This document shows, one piece after another, positions 32,938 to 44,114 of a stretch of DNA of 64,000 nt. This DNA is from Pantoea sp. Lij88 (lineage in GTDB: Bacteria > Pseudomonadota > Gammaproteobacteria > Enterobacterales > Enterobacteriaceae): the NCBI RefSeq assembly GCF_030062155.1, contig NZ_CP118269.1, positions 1,488,001-1,552,000 on the forward strand, written 5' to 3'. Both the position numbers and the translations under genes were made by a program. The notes beneath the pieces were generated by a model. That model had not been told where the DNA came from. It saw nothing but the letters and a program-made list of their open reading frames with translations, and made no database searches. The stretch's first letter is position 1; each line of letters opens with the position of its first letter.

Positions 32938-33852
32938 TTAGCGCTGTTGCAGATAGACCTGCAGATTCACATCCACCGCATTCAGCAGCGGCGTGGACAG
33001 GCCATTTCGTTTCGCCCGCAGCAGCAGATCGCCTATCACCTGATCGGCTTCGATATCAAAGCCCTGGGTGAGATCGCGGTACATGGAGGAGGTCATCGGC
33101 GTGGAGGGATTATTCAGTAGCTCAAAAATGCGGGCGGTGACCGCCGGACGTGGCTGATAGCCCTCGGCAGTGATGACGGACAGAATCTCCGCAAAAATTC
33201 CCTGTAGCAGTGCTTCACCGCCGCGCGAGGTGAGGATCTGCTGAGTATTACCGCGCGCCAGGCAGCAGACGGCGCCGAGCGTGCTCAGCAGCAGCCACTT
33301 CTCCCACAGCTCATCCATGATGTTATCGCTGAACAGGGTATCAACCTGGCAGTCGCGCAGCGCCGCATCAACCCGCTGCAGCCGCGCATCGTTGTTGCCG
33401 TCCAGCGCGCCGTATAACAGCTGATGCAGTGGCGTCAGCTGGATCACTTCCCCCTCATCGCCCAGCGTGGCGTTGATTTTGCACAGGCCGCCAATCACCT
33501 TATCTTCGCCGAAACGCTGTTGCAGCGTCGCGATGTGCCGCATTCCGTTAAGAATGGGCATGATCAGCGTGTCCGGGCCGACCGCAGGCGCAATGTCATC
33601 CATCACCTGATCAAGGGCAAAGCTTTTTACCGTCACGATGATCAGGTCATAGTGTCCCGTCAGAGTGTTTGCCTGGGTCAGTTGCGGCTGTAACTTTTCA
33701 GTGCCCTGTGGCGTCTGCAACACCAGACCCCTGGCCTGAAGCTGCTGATAACGCCGTTCGCGCACCAGAAAGGTCACGTCCTGACCCGCCTGAGCCAGTC
33801 GGGTACCAAAATATCCACCGGTCGCGCCGGCACCTGCCATCAGAATGCGCAT
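32938..33852 (-). CDS. 2-dehydropantoate 2-reductase family protein
   Basis: A 304-residue PanE/ApbA-type oxidoreductase. The N-terminal MRILMAGAGATGGYFGTRLAQAG is the NADP-binding motif, VKSFALDQVM carries the first catalytic-type Lys, and MDELWEKWLLLSTLGAVCCL the second. The C-terminus has TSSMYRDLTQGFDIEADQVIGDLL with the substrate-binding Ser and Glu region. Family members reduce ketopantoate or similar 2-oxo acids; with E. coli panE residing elsewhere, this is probably a paralogue with an unassigned substrate. Confidence 0.85.
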   Translation of the reverse strand: MRILMAGAGATGGYFGTRLAQAGQDVTFLVRERRYQQLQARGLVLQTPQGTEKLQPQLTQANTLTGHYDLIIVTVKSFALDQVMDDIAPAVGPDTLIMPILNGMRHIATLQQRFGEDKVIGGLCKINATLGDEGEVIQLTPLHQLLYGALDGNNDARLQRVDAALRDCQVDTLFSDNIMDELWEKWLLLSTLGAVCCLARGNTQQILTSRGGEALLQGIFAEILSVITAEGYQPRPAVTARIFELLNNPSTPMTSSMYRDLTQGFDIEADQVIGDLLLRAKRNGLSTPLLNAVDVNLQVYLQQR

Positions 33853-34031
33853 CCCGCTCTCCCTCTGCTGAAAACCTCTACCTTAAAACGCCGTGAACGG
33901 GCTTACCAGTCTTAACCTCCGTTGAAGCACACCGGGTAGCATGAAATAACAGGTCAGGAAAGCGTGAGCAGGGCGTTGATGATGCAGAGAAATCAGATTT
34001 TCCCGTTCTGAGGGGCGAAACAGCGTATGCA

Positions 34032-34805
34032 TTACAGCCGGGTGACGCCCAGCGCGGCGGCCTGCTGTTCCCACGCCAGCACGCCCTGATAATCGTCCCG
34101 CTGTACCGGGCTGAATCCGCCGATCAGGTTGTCGTCGCAGACGGCACGAAAGGCGGGGTCACTCACCAGCTGATGCAGCACCGTGCGTAACGTCTCCAGC
34201 CGGCTCACTGATGTTGAGGCTGCGGTGATCAGCGGCAATCCGGGGGCGGCTGGCGTCTCACCGATGATATGCAGGCCACGCAGTTCTTCAGGTGCATAGC
34301 GCGCCAGCAGCGCCCAGCTGACGCAGTCAATCGCCGCGACGTCTGCCTGTGAATTACGCAGCGCCGCCAGCGACTGACGGTGCCCGCCGCTCAGCAACAT
34401 CTGCGAAAACGTCACGCCCTGAAGCGCGGCCACCAGACGCAGCGCGTTATAACCGGAGTGAGAGTCCAGGCTGTTCGCCACGGCCCGCTGGCCGTTGAAA
34501 TCGGCGAGCGTCACCTGTTTATCCTGCGCTATCAGCCAGCTGCGATAGTCCCGGCCGCTGCAGCCCGGTGCCTGATAGTGAAAGGTGCCGACCAGCTGCA
34601 CCGCAGGCAGCTGGCTGACCAGCGGATAGCCGCAGGTCTGACTCAGCAGCAGCCGGTTATCCTGCCAGTGTGCCAGCAGATCGTCAGGCCAGACGGGTTG
34701 CGCGGCGATGCCGTGCTGCGCCAGAAGGGCAACCATTGCCTGCATCAGCGCCTGTGTAGCAGGCGGATGAATCGCATACATCGGCAAAGCGAGCAGGTCA
34801 TTCAT
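34032..34805 (-). CDS. PhnD/SsuA-like periplasmic-binding-fold protein without signal peptide
   Basis: A 257-residue protein beginning MNDLLALPMYAIHPPATQALM at the ATG at 34805, which overlaps the desaturase stop (ATGAATGA). Segments such as LVGTFHYQAPGCSGRDYRSWLIAQD, RAVANSLDSHSGYNALR, SGGHRQSLAALRNSQADVAAIDCVSWALL and PAAPGLPLITA are typical of phosphate/phosphonate-type binding proteins (PhnD, COG3221). There is no signal peptide or lipobox, so it is probably cytoplasmic, unlike transport subunits. The ligand is unknown. Confidence 0.7.
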   Translation of the reverse strand: MNDLLALPMYAIHPPATQALMQAMVALLAQHGIAAQPVWPDDLLAHWQDNRLLLSQTCGYPLVSQLPAVQLVGTFHYQAPGCSGRDYRSWLIAQDKQVTLADFNGQRAVANSLDSHSGYNALRLVAALQGVTFSQMLLSGGHRQSLAALRNSQADVAAIDCVSWALLARYAPEELRGLHIIGETPAAPGLPLITAASTSVSRLETLRTVLHQLVSDPAFRAVCDDNLIGGFSPVQRDDYQGVLAWEQQAAALGVTRL

Positions 34806-35760
34806 GCATTTTCTCCCCTGAGCGGCCCGGATGGACATTGACGCCAACCGGCCTGGCCCAGAACTGACGCAGCCAGGTCCGATAGCCCGCTACCCGAAAA
34901 CCGTGGTTGCGCTGATAGTATTGATCGCGGTCGCGCAGATAGAGCGGGCGCAGGCCATACCACGGAACGCCAGGCAGATCGTGATGCACTGAATGGTAGT
35001 TCAGATTCAGGAACAGGATGCGCCACGGCCAGGCCGCTTCATTATTCACCGAGCGCGCCAGCGGATCGTCCGCCGCACGATGCTCGTAAAAGGAACGTAT
35101 CTTGGTCAGCGCCAGCGCCGGATAGCTTACCGACAGCAGATACCAAAGCGGTGAAAATCCCTGCCGCGCGATCCAGTAAAACAGCACCGTCAGCAGCATT
35201 CCGTGCAGCAACCACATGCAAATTGCAGGTCGATCAAGGCGGCGCAGTGCCTGGCACATCCCGCTGAGGGTCGCCGCCACATCCAGTAGTGGGCCGAGCA
35301 GCAAACGTCCCGGAAAGGTGTTACGCAGATGAACCAGTTGCTGCTGCCAGCGCGGCAACTGTGCCCAGCGTGCAGCGGAAAAATAGTACGTTTCCGGATC
35401 TTCTTCCGGCTCGGTCAGGGTGTGATTGTGATGGTGGGCCAGATGAGAATCGCGGTAGAGCCCGTACGGATACCAGACTGCCAGCGGCAGGGTGCCGAAC
35501 AGCTGGTTTATTCGCTGCCAGCGCGTGGGATGGCCATGGATCAGCTCGTGCTGCAGTGACATATACCAGGTGGTAAAGACGATCAGCAGCAGGGTAGCGG
35601 GCAGTCGTCCCAGCGTCTGCCAGTTAAGCATCACTGAGAACCAGCCGCCGTAAATCACGCCCATCAGCAGCCAGGTCGGCAGTTCGCTGCGCCAGAGCCA
35701 GCTGCGCGCGCGTTGTTTCAGCCAGGCGCGCTGCTGTAAAGAGAGATAACCGTTGTGCAT
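34798..35760 (-). CDS. Membrane fatty-acid desaturase family protein
   Basis: A 320-residue integral membrane di-iron enzyme. The three histidine boxes are visible: HELIHGH (near 71), HLAHHHNH (near 108) and NYHSVHHDLP (near 254). Two hydrophobic hairpins (WLLMGVIYGGWFSVML; LLHGMLLTVLFYWIA) fit the desaturase/hydroxylase topology. Family members oxidise acyl chains, carotenoids or other lipids; the substrate is not evident. AGGTGA precedes the ATG. It overlaps the PhnD-like gene, so the two are co-translated. Confidence 0.85.
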   Translation of the reverse strand: MHNGYLSLQQRAWLKQRARSWLWRSELPTWLLMGVIYGGWFSVMLNWQTLGRLPATLLLIVFTTWYMSLQHELIHGHPTRWQRINQLFGTLPLAVWYPYGLYRDSHLAHHHNHTLTEPEEDPETYYFSAARWAQLPRWQQQLVHLRNTFPGRLLLGPLLDVAATLSGMCQALRRLDRPAICMWLLHGMLLTVLFYWIARQGFSPLWYLLSVSYPALALTKIRSFYEHRAADDPLARSVNNEAAWPWRILFLNLNYHSVHHDLPGVPWYGLRPLYLRDRDQYYQRNHGFRVAGYRTWLRQFWARPVGVNVHPGRSGEKMHE

Positions 35761-35968
35761 CGTTCACCTGACAGCGGAAGCAAGAGTCTGGAGAGTGAAA
35801 GAAAGGGCGGACAAAGACAAAGTGGATAATCTGCTTAGCTATGTCGAAATTCCTGAATATGGCGCTTAAAGATATTGACTATCAGTTGCCGCGCGGAGGG
35901 CGTAACCTTTCCCTATCAAAAATTACCTATAGCCCACAGGCGTTTAGCGCCTGTCAGGAGAAATACAG

Positions 35969-36991
35969 ATGAAAAATATTGGCTTCTTATCCTTTGGTCA
36001 CTGGACGCCTTCGTCGCAGTCCGCCACCCGCACCGCGCAGGATGTGTTACTGCAATCGATTGACTTAGCGGTCGCCGCCGAAGAGCTGGGCGCAGATGGC
36101 GCTTACTTCCGCGTCCACCATTTTGCCCGCCAGCTCAGCTCGCCGTTTCCGCTGCTGGCTGCCGTGGCAGCGCGCACCAAAACGATTGAGATCGGCACTG
36201 GTGTCATCGACATGCGCTACGAAAACCCGCTCTACATGGTGGAAGACGCCAGTTCAGCAGACCTGATCTCCAACGGTCGTCTGCAGCTGGGTCTGAGCCG
36301 TGGTTCACCGGAGCAGGTGATCGATGGCTGGCGCTACTTTGGCTTTGAACCGAAAGCGGGTGAAAGCGATGCGGATATGGGCCGTCGCCACACCGAAGAG
36401 TTTCTGGAAGTGCTGCGCGGCGAAGGCTTTGCGAAGCCGAATCCACAGCCGATGTTCCCGAATCCGCCGGGCCTGCTGCGCCCTGAGCCGCTCTCTGAAG
36501 GCCTGCGTGATCGTATCTGGTGGGGCTCCGGCTCCAATGCCACCGCAGAGTGGGCCGCAAAAATGGGCATGAACCTGCAAAGTTCAACCCTGAAAGATGA
36601 TGAAACCGGCGAGCCGTTCCACATTCAGCAGGCGAAACAGATCCGCGCCTACCGTGAGGCCTGGAAAGCGGCAGGGCATCAGCATGCGCCACGCGTCTCC
36701 GTCAGTCGCAGCATCTTTGCGCTGGTGAATGATATGGACCGCGCCTACTTTGGCCGCAGCGGCAACGACCAGGATTCCGTCGGCTTCCTCGATGAGAAAA
36801 CCCGCGCCATCTTTGGCCGCAGCTATGCCGCAGAGCCGGAAGTGTTAATTAAGCAACTGGCGCAGGATGAGGCGATTGCCGAAGCGGATACGCTGCTGCT
36901 CACCGTGCCTAACCAGCTCGGTGTCGCCTACAACGCCCATGTGATCGAGGCGATTCTGAAGTATGTCGCCCCGGAACTCGGCTGGCGTTAA
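35969..36991 (+). CDS. LLM-class flavin-dependent oxidoreductase
   Basis: A 340-residue bacterial-luciferase-like TIM barrel. Visible family parts are HWTPSSQSATRTAQDVLLQSIDLAVAAEELGADGAYFRVHHFA, TKTIEIGTGVIDMRYENPLYMVEDA and DLISNGRLQLGLSRGSPEQVIDG. It would use reduced FMN supplied by a separate reductase to oxidise an unknown substrate. AGGAG lies 7 bases before the ATG. It is divergent from the desaturase. Confidence 0.85.
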   Translation: MKNIGFLSFGHWTPSSQSATRTAQDVLLQSIDLAVAAEELGADGAYFRVHHFARQLSSPFPLLAAVAARTKTIEIGTGVIDMRYENPLYMVEDASSADLISNGRLQLGLSRGSPEQVIDGWRYFGFEPKAGESDADMGRRHTEEFLEVLRGEGFAKPNPQPMFPNPPGLLRPEPLSEGLRDRIWWGSGSNATAEWAAKMGMNLQSSTLKDDETGEPFHIQQAKQIRAYREAWKAAGHQHAPRVSVSRSIFALVNDMDRAYFGRSGNDQDSVGFLDEKTRAIFGRSYAAEPEVLIKQLAQDEAIAEADTLLLTVPNQLGVAYNAHVIEAILKYVAPELGWR

Positions 36992-36998
36992 GTCACAG

Positions 36999-37062
36999 AG
37001 CGCCCTGGATAAGCAGGGCGCTGTCTGATTGCCCGGACGCGCAGACAGTGCACGTCCGGGCA
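36999..37062 (+). repeat. Two tandem hairpins after the LLM gene
   Basis: AGCGCCCTG / CAGGGCGCT (36999-37022) and TGCCCGGACG / CGTCCGGGCA (37030-37062) are perfect 9- and 10-bp stems in tandem. No T-run follows either, though they start 7 bases after the stop and probably end or protect the transcript. The rest of the 425-base gap up to 37416 holds only the efflux promoter region. Confidence 0.6.
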
Positions 37063-37343
37063 CTCTCTTCTGTAAAAGCGCTTTATTCCTTCCCGTTTTC
37101 TTCTGCTCCATGCCCTCAGCGTTATTTCTGGCGATCCATTTCTGGCCTCGCAGAGCGCTGCCCATAATGCTTTTCCGATGCGCCCGATTCTCTTATTTGT
37201 GACTTTTAATTTATCTGGTCACGCGCTTCGTGAGCCGATTCCGGCGCCTGTTGAGAATCAATCTGCTTTCTGTCTGTCTCTCTAATCCCGTAATGCAGCG
37301 TTTTAACTGCCCCCTTATCAGTGGAGAGTCTCTTTCCGCAATT

Positions 37344-37378
37344 TGTGACCATTGACAATATTGGTCACATGATATGAG
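37344..37378 (+). promoter_or_regulatory. Efflux operon promoter with overlapping palindrome
   Basis: TGTGACCA (37344-37351) and TGGTCACA (37362-37369) are perfect inverted 8-mers with a 10-base spacer. Between them TTGACA (37352-37357) looks like a -35, with TATGAG (37373-37378) as a weak -10, spacing 15. A repressor bound to the palindrome would block RNA polymerase. The site is 48 bases before the start of the adaptor gene. Confidence 0.55.
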
Positions 37379-37416
37379 AATGGCGGCACTCTCCTGCTTA
37401 CTGTTGAAGGTCATCT

Positions 37417-38514
37417 ATGCTCAGGTTCATTCCTGCCACTCTGGTTGTTTGTCTGCTGCCACTGGCGCTGTCGGGCTGTCGGGATAACGCGTCCAAAGCG
37501 GATCCGCGCACCCAGCCGCCCCTGGTCAGGGTAACGAAGGTCATCAGTGCCAGCGACGGGAGCCGTGCCTTTAGCGGCGTCGTGGTTGCCCGGGTTCAGA
37601 GTGACCTCGGTTTTCGGGTCTCGGGCAAAATCCTCGAAAGGCTGGTGGACAGCGGCCAGCGTGTGAAGCGTGGTCAGCCGCTGATGCGGCTCGACCCGGT
37701 CGATCTTCGGCTGCAGGCCCAGGCAGAGCAGCAGGCCGTTGCCGCTGCGCAGGCTCGGGTCAGGCAGACCCGCGCCGATCAGGCGCGTTACCGCACGCTG
37801 GTGGCAACCGGAGCCGTTTCCGTGTCGGCCTACGATCAGATTCGGGCTGCTGCGGCCACCGCGCAGGCTGATCTGAAAGCGGCGCAGGCGCAGGCCAGCG
37901 TGGCCGGTAACGCCAGCGGGTATGCGCTGTTACTGGCGGATGACGACGGTGTGGTGATGGCCACACTGGCGGAGCCAGGGCAGGTGGTGAGTGCGGGCGA
38001 GGCCGTCATCAGACTGGCCAGAGCCGGACAGCGTGAGGCAAGCGTGCAGTTGCCGGAGACCCTGCGTCCGGCTGTTGGTAGTGAGGCGCAGGCCACGCTC
38101 TATGGTGCGGGCAGTGCGCCGGTTTCTGCCCGACTGCGGCAACTGGCGGATGTGGCCGATCCGATGACGCGCACCTATGAGGCCAGATATGTGCTGGAGG
38201 GCGCACTGGCGAGCGCCCCGCTGGGTGCCACCGTTACGCTCTCGCTGACGAATAAACCGGCGCAACCGCTGCTGCAGGTGCCGCTGGCTGCGATCTACGA
38301 TGCGGGTAAAGGACCCGGCGTCTGGGATATCACCGGTCAGCCCGCCACCGTTGCCTGGCGGCCGGTCACGGTTATCGCGATCGGTGACGAGGCGGCCACC
38401 GTGACCGGTCAGCTTAACGCCGGGGATAAGATAGTGGCGCTGGGCGCACATCTTTTGCAGCAGGGCGATCGCGTGCGGCCCGATGACGCTGATGTTGCCG
38501 GGAGTCAGCCATGA
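37417..38514 (+). CDS. RND efflux periplasmic adaptor lipoprotein
   Basis: A 365-residue membrane fusion protein. The N-terminal signal ends in a lipobox (LSGC, Cys21), so it is lipid-anchored. The barrel-sandwich half-motif RVQSDLGFRVSGKILERLVDSGQRVKRGQPL, an alpha-hairpin rich in Gln/Ala (about residues 95-150) and LLADDDGVVMATLAEPGQVV are standard for the family. The stop overlaps the pump start (ATGA). It links the inner-membrane pump to an outer-membrane channel, which is not encoded here. Confidence 0.93.
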   Translation: MLRFIPATLVVCLLPLALSGCRDNASKADPRTQPPLVRVTKVISASDGSRAFSGVVVARVQSDLGFRVSGKILERLVDSGQRVKRGQPLMRLDPVDLRLQAQAEQQAVAAAQARVRQTRADQARYRTLVATGAVSVSAYDQIRAAAATAQADLKAAQAQASVAGNASGYALLLADDDGVVMATLAEPGQVVSAGEAVIRLARAGQREASVQLPETLRPAVGSEAQATLYGAGSAPVSARLRQLADVADPMTRTYEARYVLEGALASAPLGATVTLSLTNKPAQPLLQVPLAAIYDAGKGPGVWDITGQPATVAWRPVTVIAIGDEAATVTGQLNAGDKIVALGAHLLQQGDRVRPDDADVAGSQP

Positions 38515-41500
38515 GCCACGGACGCTTTAATCTGTCAGCACTGGCCGTGCGCGAACGCGCCATCACGCTATTTCTGATCATCCTGATTACCGTGGCGGGT
38601 GTGCTGTCATTTTTCGAACTGGGACGGGCAGAAGATCCGCCTTTCACCGTAAAACAGATGACGATTATCTCCGCGTGGCCGGGTGCGACGGCGCAGGAGA
38701 TGCAGGATCAAGTGGCCGAACCGCTGGAGAAGCGGCTGCAGGAGCTGAGGTGGTATGACCGCAGCGAAACCTATACGCGCCCCGGCCTGGCTTTCACCAT
38801 GCTCTCGCTGCAGGACAAAACGCCGCCCTCTCAGGTTCAGGAGGCGTTTTACCAGGCGCGTAAGAAGCTGGGCGATGAGAGCAGAAATCTGCCCGCCGGG
38901 GTTGTCGGGCCGATGATCAACGATGAGTTCTCCGACGTGACCTTTGCACTGCTGGCGCTGAAGGCGAAAGGGGAGCCGCAGCGCCTGCTGGTGCGTGAGG
39001 CGGAATCGCTGCGTCAGCGACTGCTGCATCTGCCGGGTGTGAAAAAGGTCAACATTATCGGCGAGCAGAGTGAGCGCATCTATGTGTCGTTTTCACACGA
39101 TCGGCTGGCGACACTCGGCATCACCCCCCAGACGATTTTTGCTGCGCTGAACGACCAGAACGTCCTGACGCCCGCGGGGTCGATTGATACTCAGGGGCCG
39201 CAGGTCTTTATCCGGCTGGATGGCGCGTTCGATAAACTGGAGAAAATCCGTGAGACGCCGATTGTGGCGCAGGGCAGAAGCCTGAAACTGGCGGACGTGG
39301 CCACGGTGACCCGGGGCTACGAAGATCCCGCCACGTTTATGGTGCGCAATCAGGGCGAACCGGCGCTGCTGCTCGGTATTGTGATGCGTGATGGCTGGAA
39401 CGGTCTTGAGCTTGGCAAGGCACTGGCGGCCGAAACGGCCAGTATTAACCAGGCGATGCCGCTGGGAATGACGCTGACTCAGGTCACCGATCAGTCCGTC
39501 AATATCCGCTCGGCGGTTGATGAATTTATGGTTAAGTTCGTCGTGGCATTGCTGGTGGTGATGGTGGTCTGCTTTGTCAGTATGGGCTGGCGTGTCGGGG
39601 TGGTGGTGGCGGCGGCGGTGCCGCTCACGCTGGCGGTGGTGTTTGTGGTCATGGAGGCGTCCGGTAAAAACTTTGACCGCATCACGCTGGGATCGCTGAT
39701 TCTGGCGCTCGGCCTGCTGGTGGATGACGCCATCATCGCCATCGAGATGATGGTGGTGAAAATGGAAGAGGGCTATGACCGCATCAAGGCGTCGGCTTAT
39801 GCCTGGAGCCATACGGCGGCACCGATGCTGGCCGGCACCCTGGTCACCGCCGTCGGCTTTATGCCCAATGGTTTTGCACAGTCCACGGCGGGTGAGTACA
39901 CCAGCAATATGTTCTGGATAGTCGGCATCGCCCTGATCGCCTCCTGGATCGTCGCGGTGGTGTTCACCCCTTATCTCGGCGTCAAGCTGCTGCCTGCCAT
40001 CAAAACGGTGGAGGGCGGTCACGCAGCCATCTATAACACCCGCCATTACAACCGCTTCCGGCGACTGCTGACCCGCGTGATTGCCCGTAAAGGCTGGGTG
40101 GCAGGCGTGGTGATTGCTCTGTTCATCACCGCGGTGCTCGGCATGGCTCTGGTGAAAAAACAGTTTTTCCCCACCTCGGATCGACCGGAAGTGCTAGTTG
40201 AAGTTCAGCTCCCTTACGGCAGCGCCATTGAACAGACCCGGGCTGCCGCTGAAAAGGTTGAGACCTGGCTTAAACAGCAGCGTGAGGCAAAAATCGTCAC
40301 CACCTATATTGGTCAGGGACCGCCACGTTTTTATCTGGCGATGGCACCTGAACTGCCCGATCCATCCTTTGCCAAGCTGGTGGTGCTGACCGACAGTCAG
40401 GACGCGCGGGATGCCCTGAAAGCACAGCTACGTACCGCCATCGCCAGCGGCCTGGTGCCTGAAGCGCAGGTTCGCGTGACGCAACTGGTGTTTGGGCCCT
40501 ATTCACCTTATCCGGTGGCATGGCGGGTGATGGGGCCGGATCCGGCACGCCTGCGCGTGATTGCTAATCAGGTGGAAGCGGTGCTGCGGGCCAGCCCGAT
40601 GATGAGGACGGTGAACACCGACTGGGGCGCACCCGTGCCGACGCTGCATTTCTCGCTGGATCAGAACCGCCTGCAGGCGGTGGGGCTGAGTTCGAGTGAG
40701 GTCGCCCGGCAGTTACAGTTTCTGCTGACGGGCGTGCCTGTCACCACGGTGCGGGAAGATATCCGCTCGGTCCAGGTTGTGGGGCGTGCCGCCGGGGAAA
40801 TCCGGCGCGATCCGGCTAAAATCGCCGACTTCACGCTGGTAGGTGCTGCGGGTCAGCGTATCCCGCTGTCGCAGATTGGTGATGTGCAGGTAAAAATGGA
40901 AGATCCCCTGCTGAGGCGGCGCGACCGCACACCGACCATTACCGTCCGGGGTGATATTGCCGACTCCCTGCAGCCGCCGGATGTCTCCACGGCGCTGAAT
41001 AAAACCCTGCAACCGATCATCGCAACACTGCCTGCGGGCTACCGTATTGAACTGGCCGGTTCGATAGAGGAGTCCGGTAAAGCCACCCAGGCGATGGCAC
41101 CGCTGTTCCCGATTATGATAGCGATCACACTGCTGATCATTATTCTGCAGGTGCGCTCTCTGTCGGCGATGGTCATGGTCTTCCTCACCGCACCTCTCGG
41201 GCTGATTGGTGTTGTGCCGACGCTGCTGCTGTTCAGTCAGCCGTTTGGTATTAATGCGCTGGTCGGGCTGATTGCCCTGTCAGGCATTCTGATGCGTAAC
41301 ACGTTGATCCTGATAGGGCAGATTCACCATAACGAACAGGAGGGGCTGGCACCCTTTGCTGCGGTGGTGGAAGCGACGGTGCAGCGCGCGCGTCCGGTAC
41401 TGCTGACGGCAATGGCGGCGATTCTGGCGTTTATTCCACTGACGCATTCTGTGTTCTGGGGGACGCTGGCGTACACCCTGATCGGCGGTACGCTGGGCGG

Positions 41501-41606
41501 CACCCTTATTACGCTGGTGTTCCTGCCTGCGATGTATGCGATCTGGTTCCGCATTCGTCTGCCGGACAGCAAAACGGCAGTTGTGAAACCCGCGCGGTCG
41601 GAATAG
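38511..41606 (+). CDS. RND-type multidrug efflux permease
   Basis: A 1031-residue proton-driven pump of the AcrB/MexB superfamily, with 12 predicted membrane helices and two large periplasmic loops. The proton-relay Asp pair is in ALGLLVDDAIIAIEMMVVKMEEG, in TM4. Other marks are the N-terminal RERAITLFLIILITVAGVLSFFELGRAEDPPF and the C-terminal GLIALSGILMRNTLILIGQI. It resembles the shorter-looped, TriC/VexF-like branch rather than AcrB itself. Substrates are unknown. No TetR or two-component gene is adjacent. Confidence 0.93.
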   Translation: MSHGRFNLSALAVRERAITLFLIILITVAGVLSFFELGRAEDPPFTVKQMTIISAWPGATAQEMQDQVAEPLEKRLQELRWYDRSETYTRPGLAFTMLSLQDKTPPSQVQEAFYQARKKLGDESRNLPAGVVGPMINDEFSDVTFALLALKAKGEPQRLLVREAESLRQRLLHLPGVKKVNIIGEQSERIYVSFSHDRLATLGITPQTIFAALNDQNVLTPAGSIDTQGPQVFIRLDGAFDKLEKIRETPIVAQGRSLKLADVATVTRGYEDPATFMVRNQGEPALLLGIVMRDGWNGLELGKALAAETASINQAMPLGMTLTQVTDQSVNIRSAVDEFMVKFVVALLVVMVVCFVSMGWRVGVVVAAAVPLTLAVVFVVMEASGKNFDRITLGSLILALGLLVDDAIIAIEMMVVKMEEGYDRIKASAYAWSHTAAPMLAGTLVTAVGFMPNGFAQSTAGEYTSNMFWIVGIALIASWIVAVVFTPYLGVKLLPAIKTVEGGHAAIYNTRHYNRFRRLLTRVIARKGWVAGVVIALFITAVLGMALVKKQFFPTSDRPEVLVEVQLPYGSAIEQTRAAAEKVETWLKQQREAKIVTTYIGQGPPRFYLAMAPELPDPSFAKLVVLTDSQDARDALKAQLRTAIASGLVPEAQVRVTQLVFGPYSPYPVAWRVMGPDPARLRVIANQVEAVLRASPMMRTVNTDWGAPVPTLHFSLDQNRLQAVGLSSSEVARQLQFLLTGVPVTTVREDIRSVQVVGRAAGEIRRDPAKIADFTLVGAAGQRIPLSQIGDVQVKMEDPLLRRRDRTPTITVRGDIADSLQPPDVSTALNKTLQPIIATLPAGYRIELAGSIEESGKATQAMAPLFPIMIAITLLIIILQVRSLSAMVMVFLTAPLGLIGVVPTLLLFSQPFGINALVGLIALSGILMRNTLILIGQIHHNEQEGLAPFAAVVEATVQRARPVLLTAMAAILAFIPLTHSVFWGTLAYTLIGGTLGGTLITLVFLPAMYAIWFRIRLPDSKTAVVKPARSE

Positions 41607-41615
41607 TCTCAGGGT

Positions 41616-41661
41616 GACGGCTGCCGCTTCGCTGCTTTTTTTAAGCACAGCGGCAGCCGTC
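41616..41661. terminator. Long inverted repeat after the RND pump
   Basis: GACGGCTGCCGCT (41616-41628) and AGCGGCAGCCGTC (41649-41661) are a perfect 13-bp pair. The 20-base loop contains T7 and its own GCTT/AAGC mini-stem. It lies 9 bases past the efflux stop, so it probably ends that transcript, although the T-run is inside the loop rather than after the stem. Confidence 0.6.
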
Positions 41662-41697
41662 GATTCATTGTCTCAAGCTTTTGAAGAAGGTGCATAA

Positions 41698-44014
<2,317 letters not shown>

Positions 44015-44037
44015 TAGCTGTTGACGTTGTTAAATCT

Positions 44038-44068
44038 GAAACCCGCTAATGTCAGCGGGTTTTTTTAT
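44038..44068 (+). terminator. Rho-independent terminator of katG
   Basis: AACCCGCT / AGCGGGTT with a 6-base loop and seven T residues. It sits between katG and the convergent hipT gene. Confidence 0.93.
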
Positions 44069-44114
44069 AGGTTTAAGCGGGGTTATTCTGCTGATTAACG
44101 CTTCTGCATCACGT

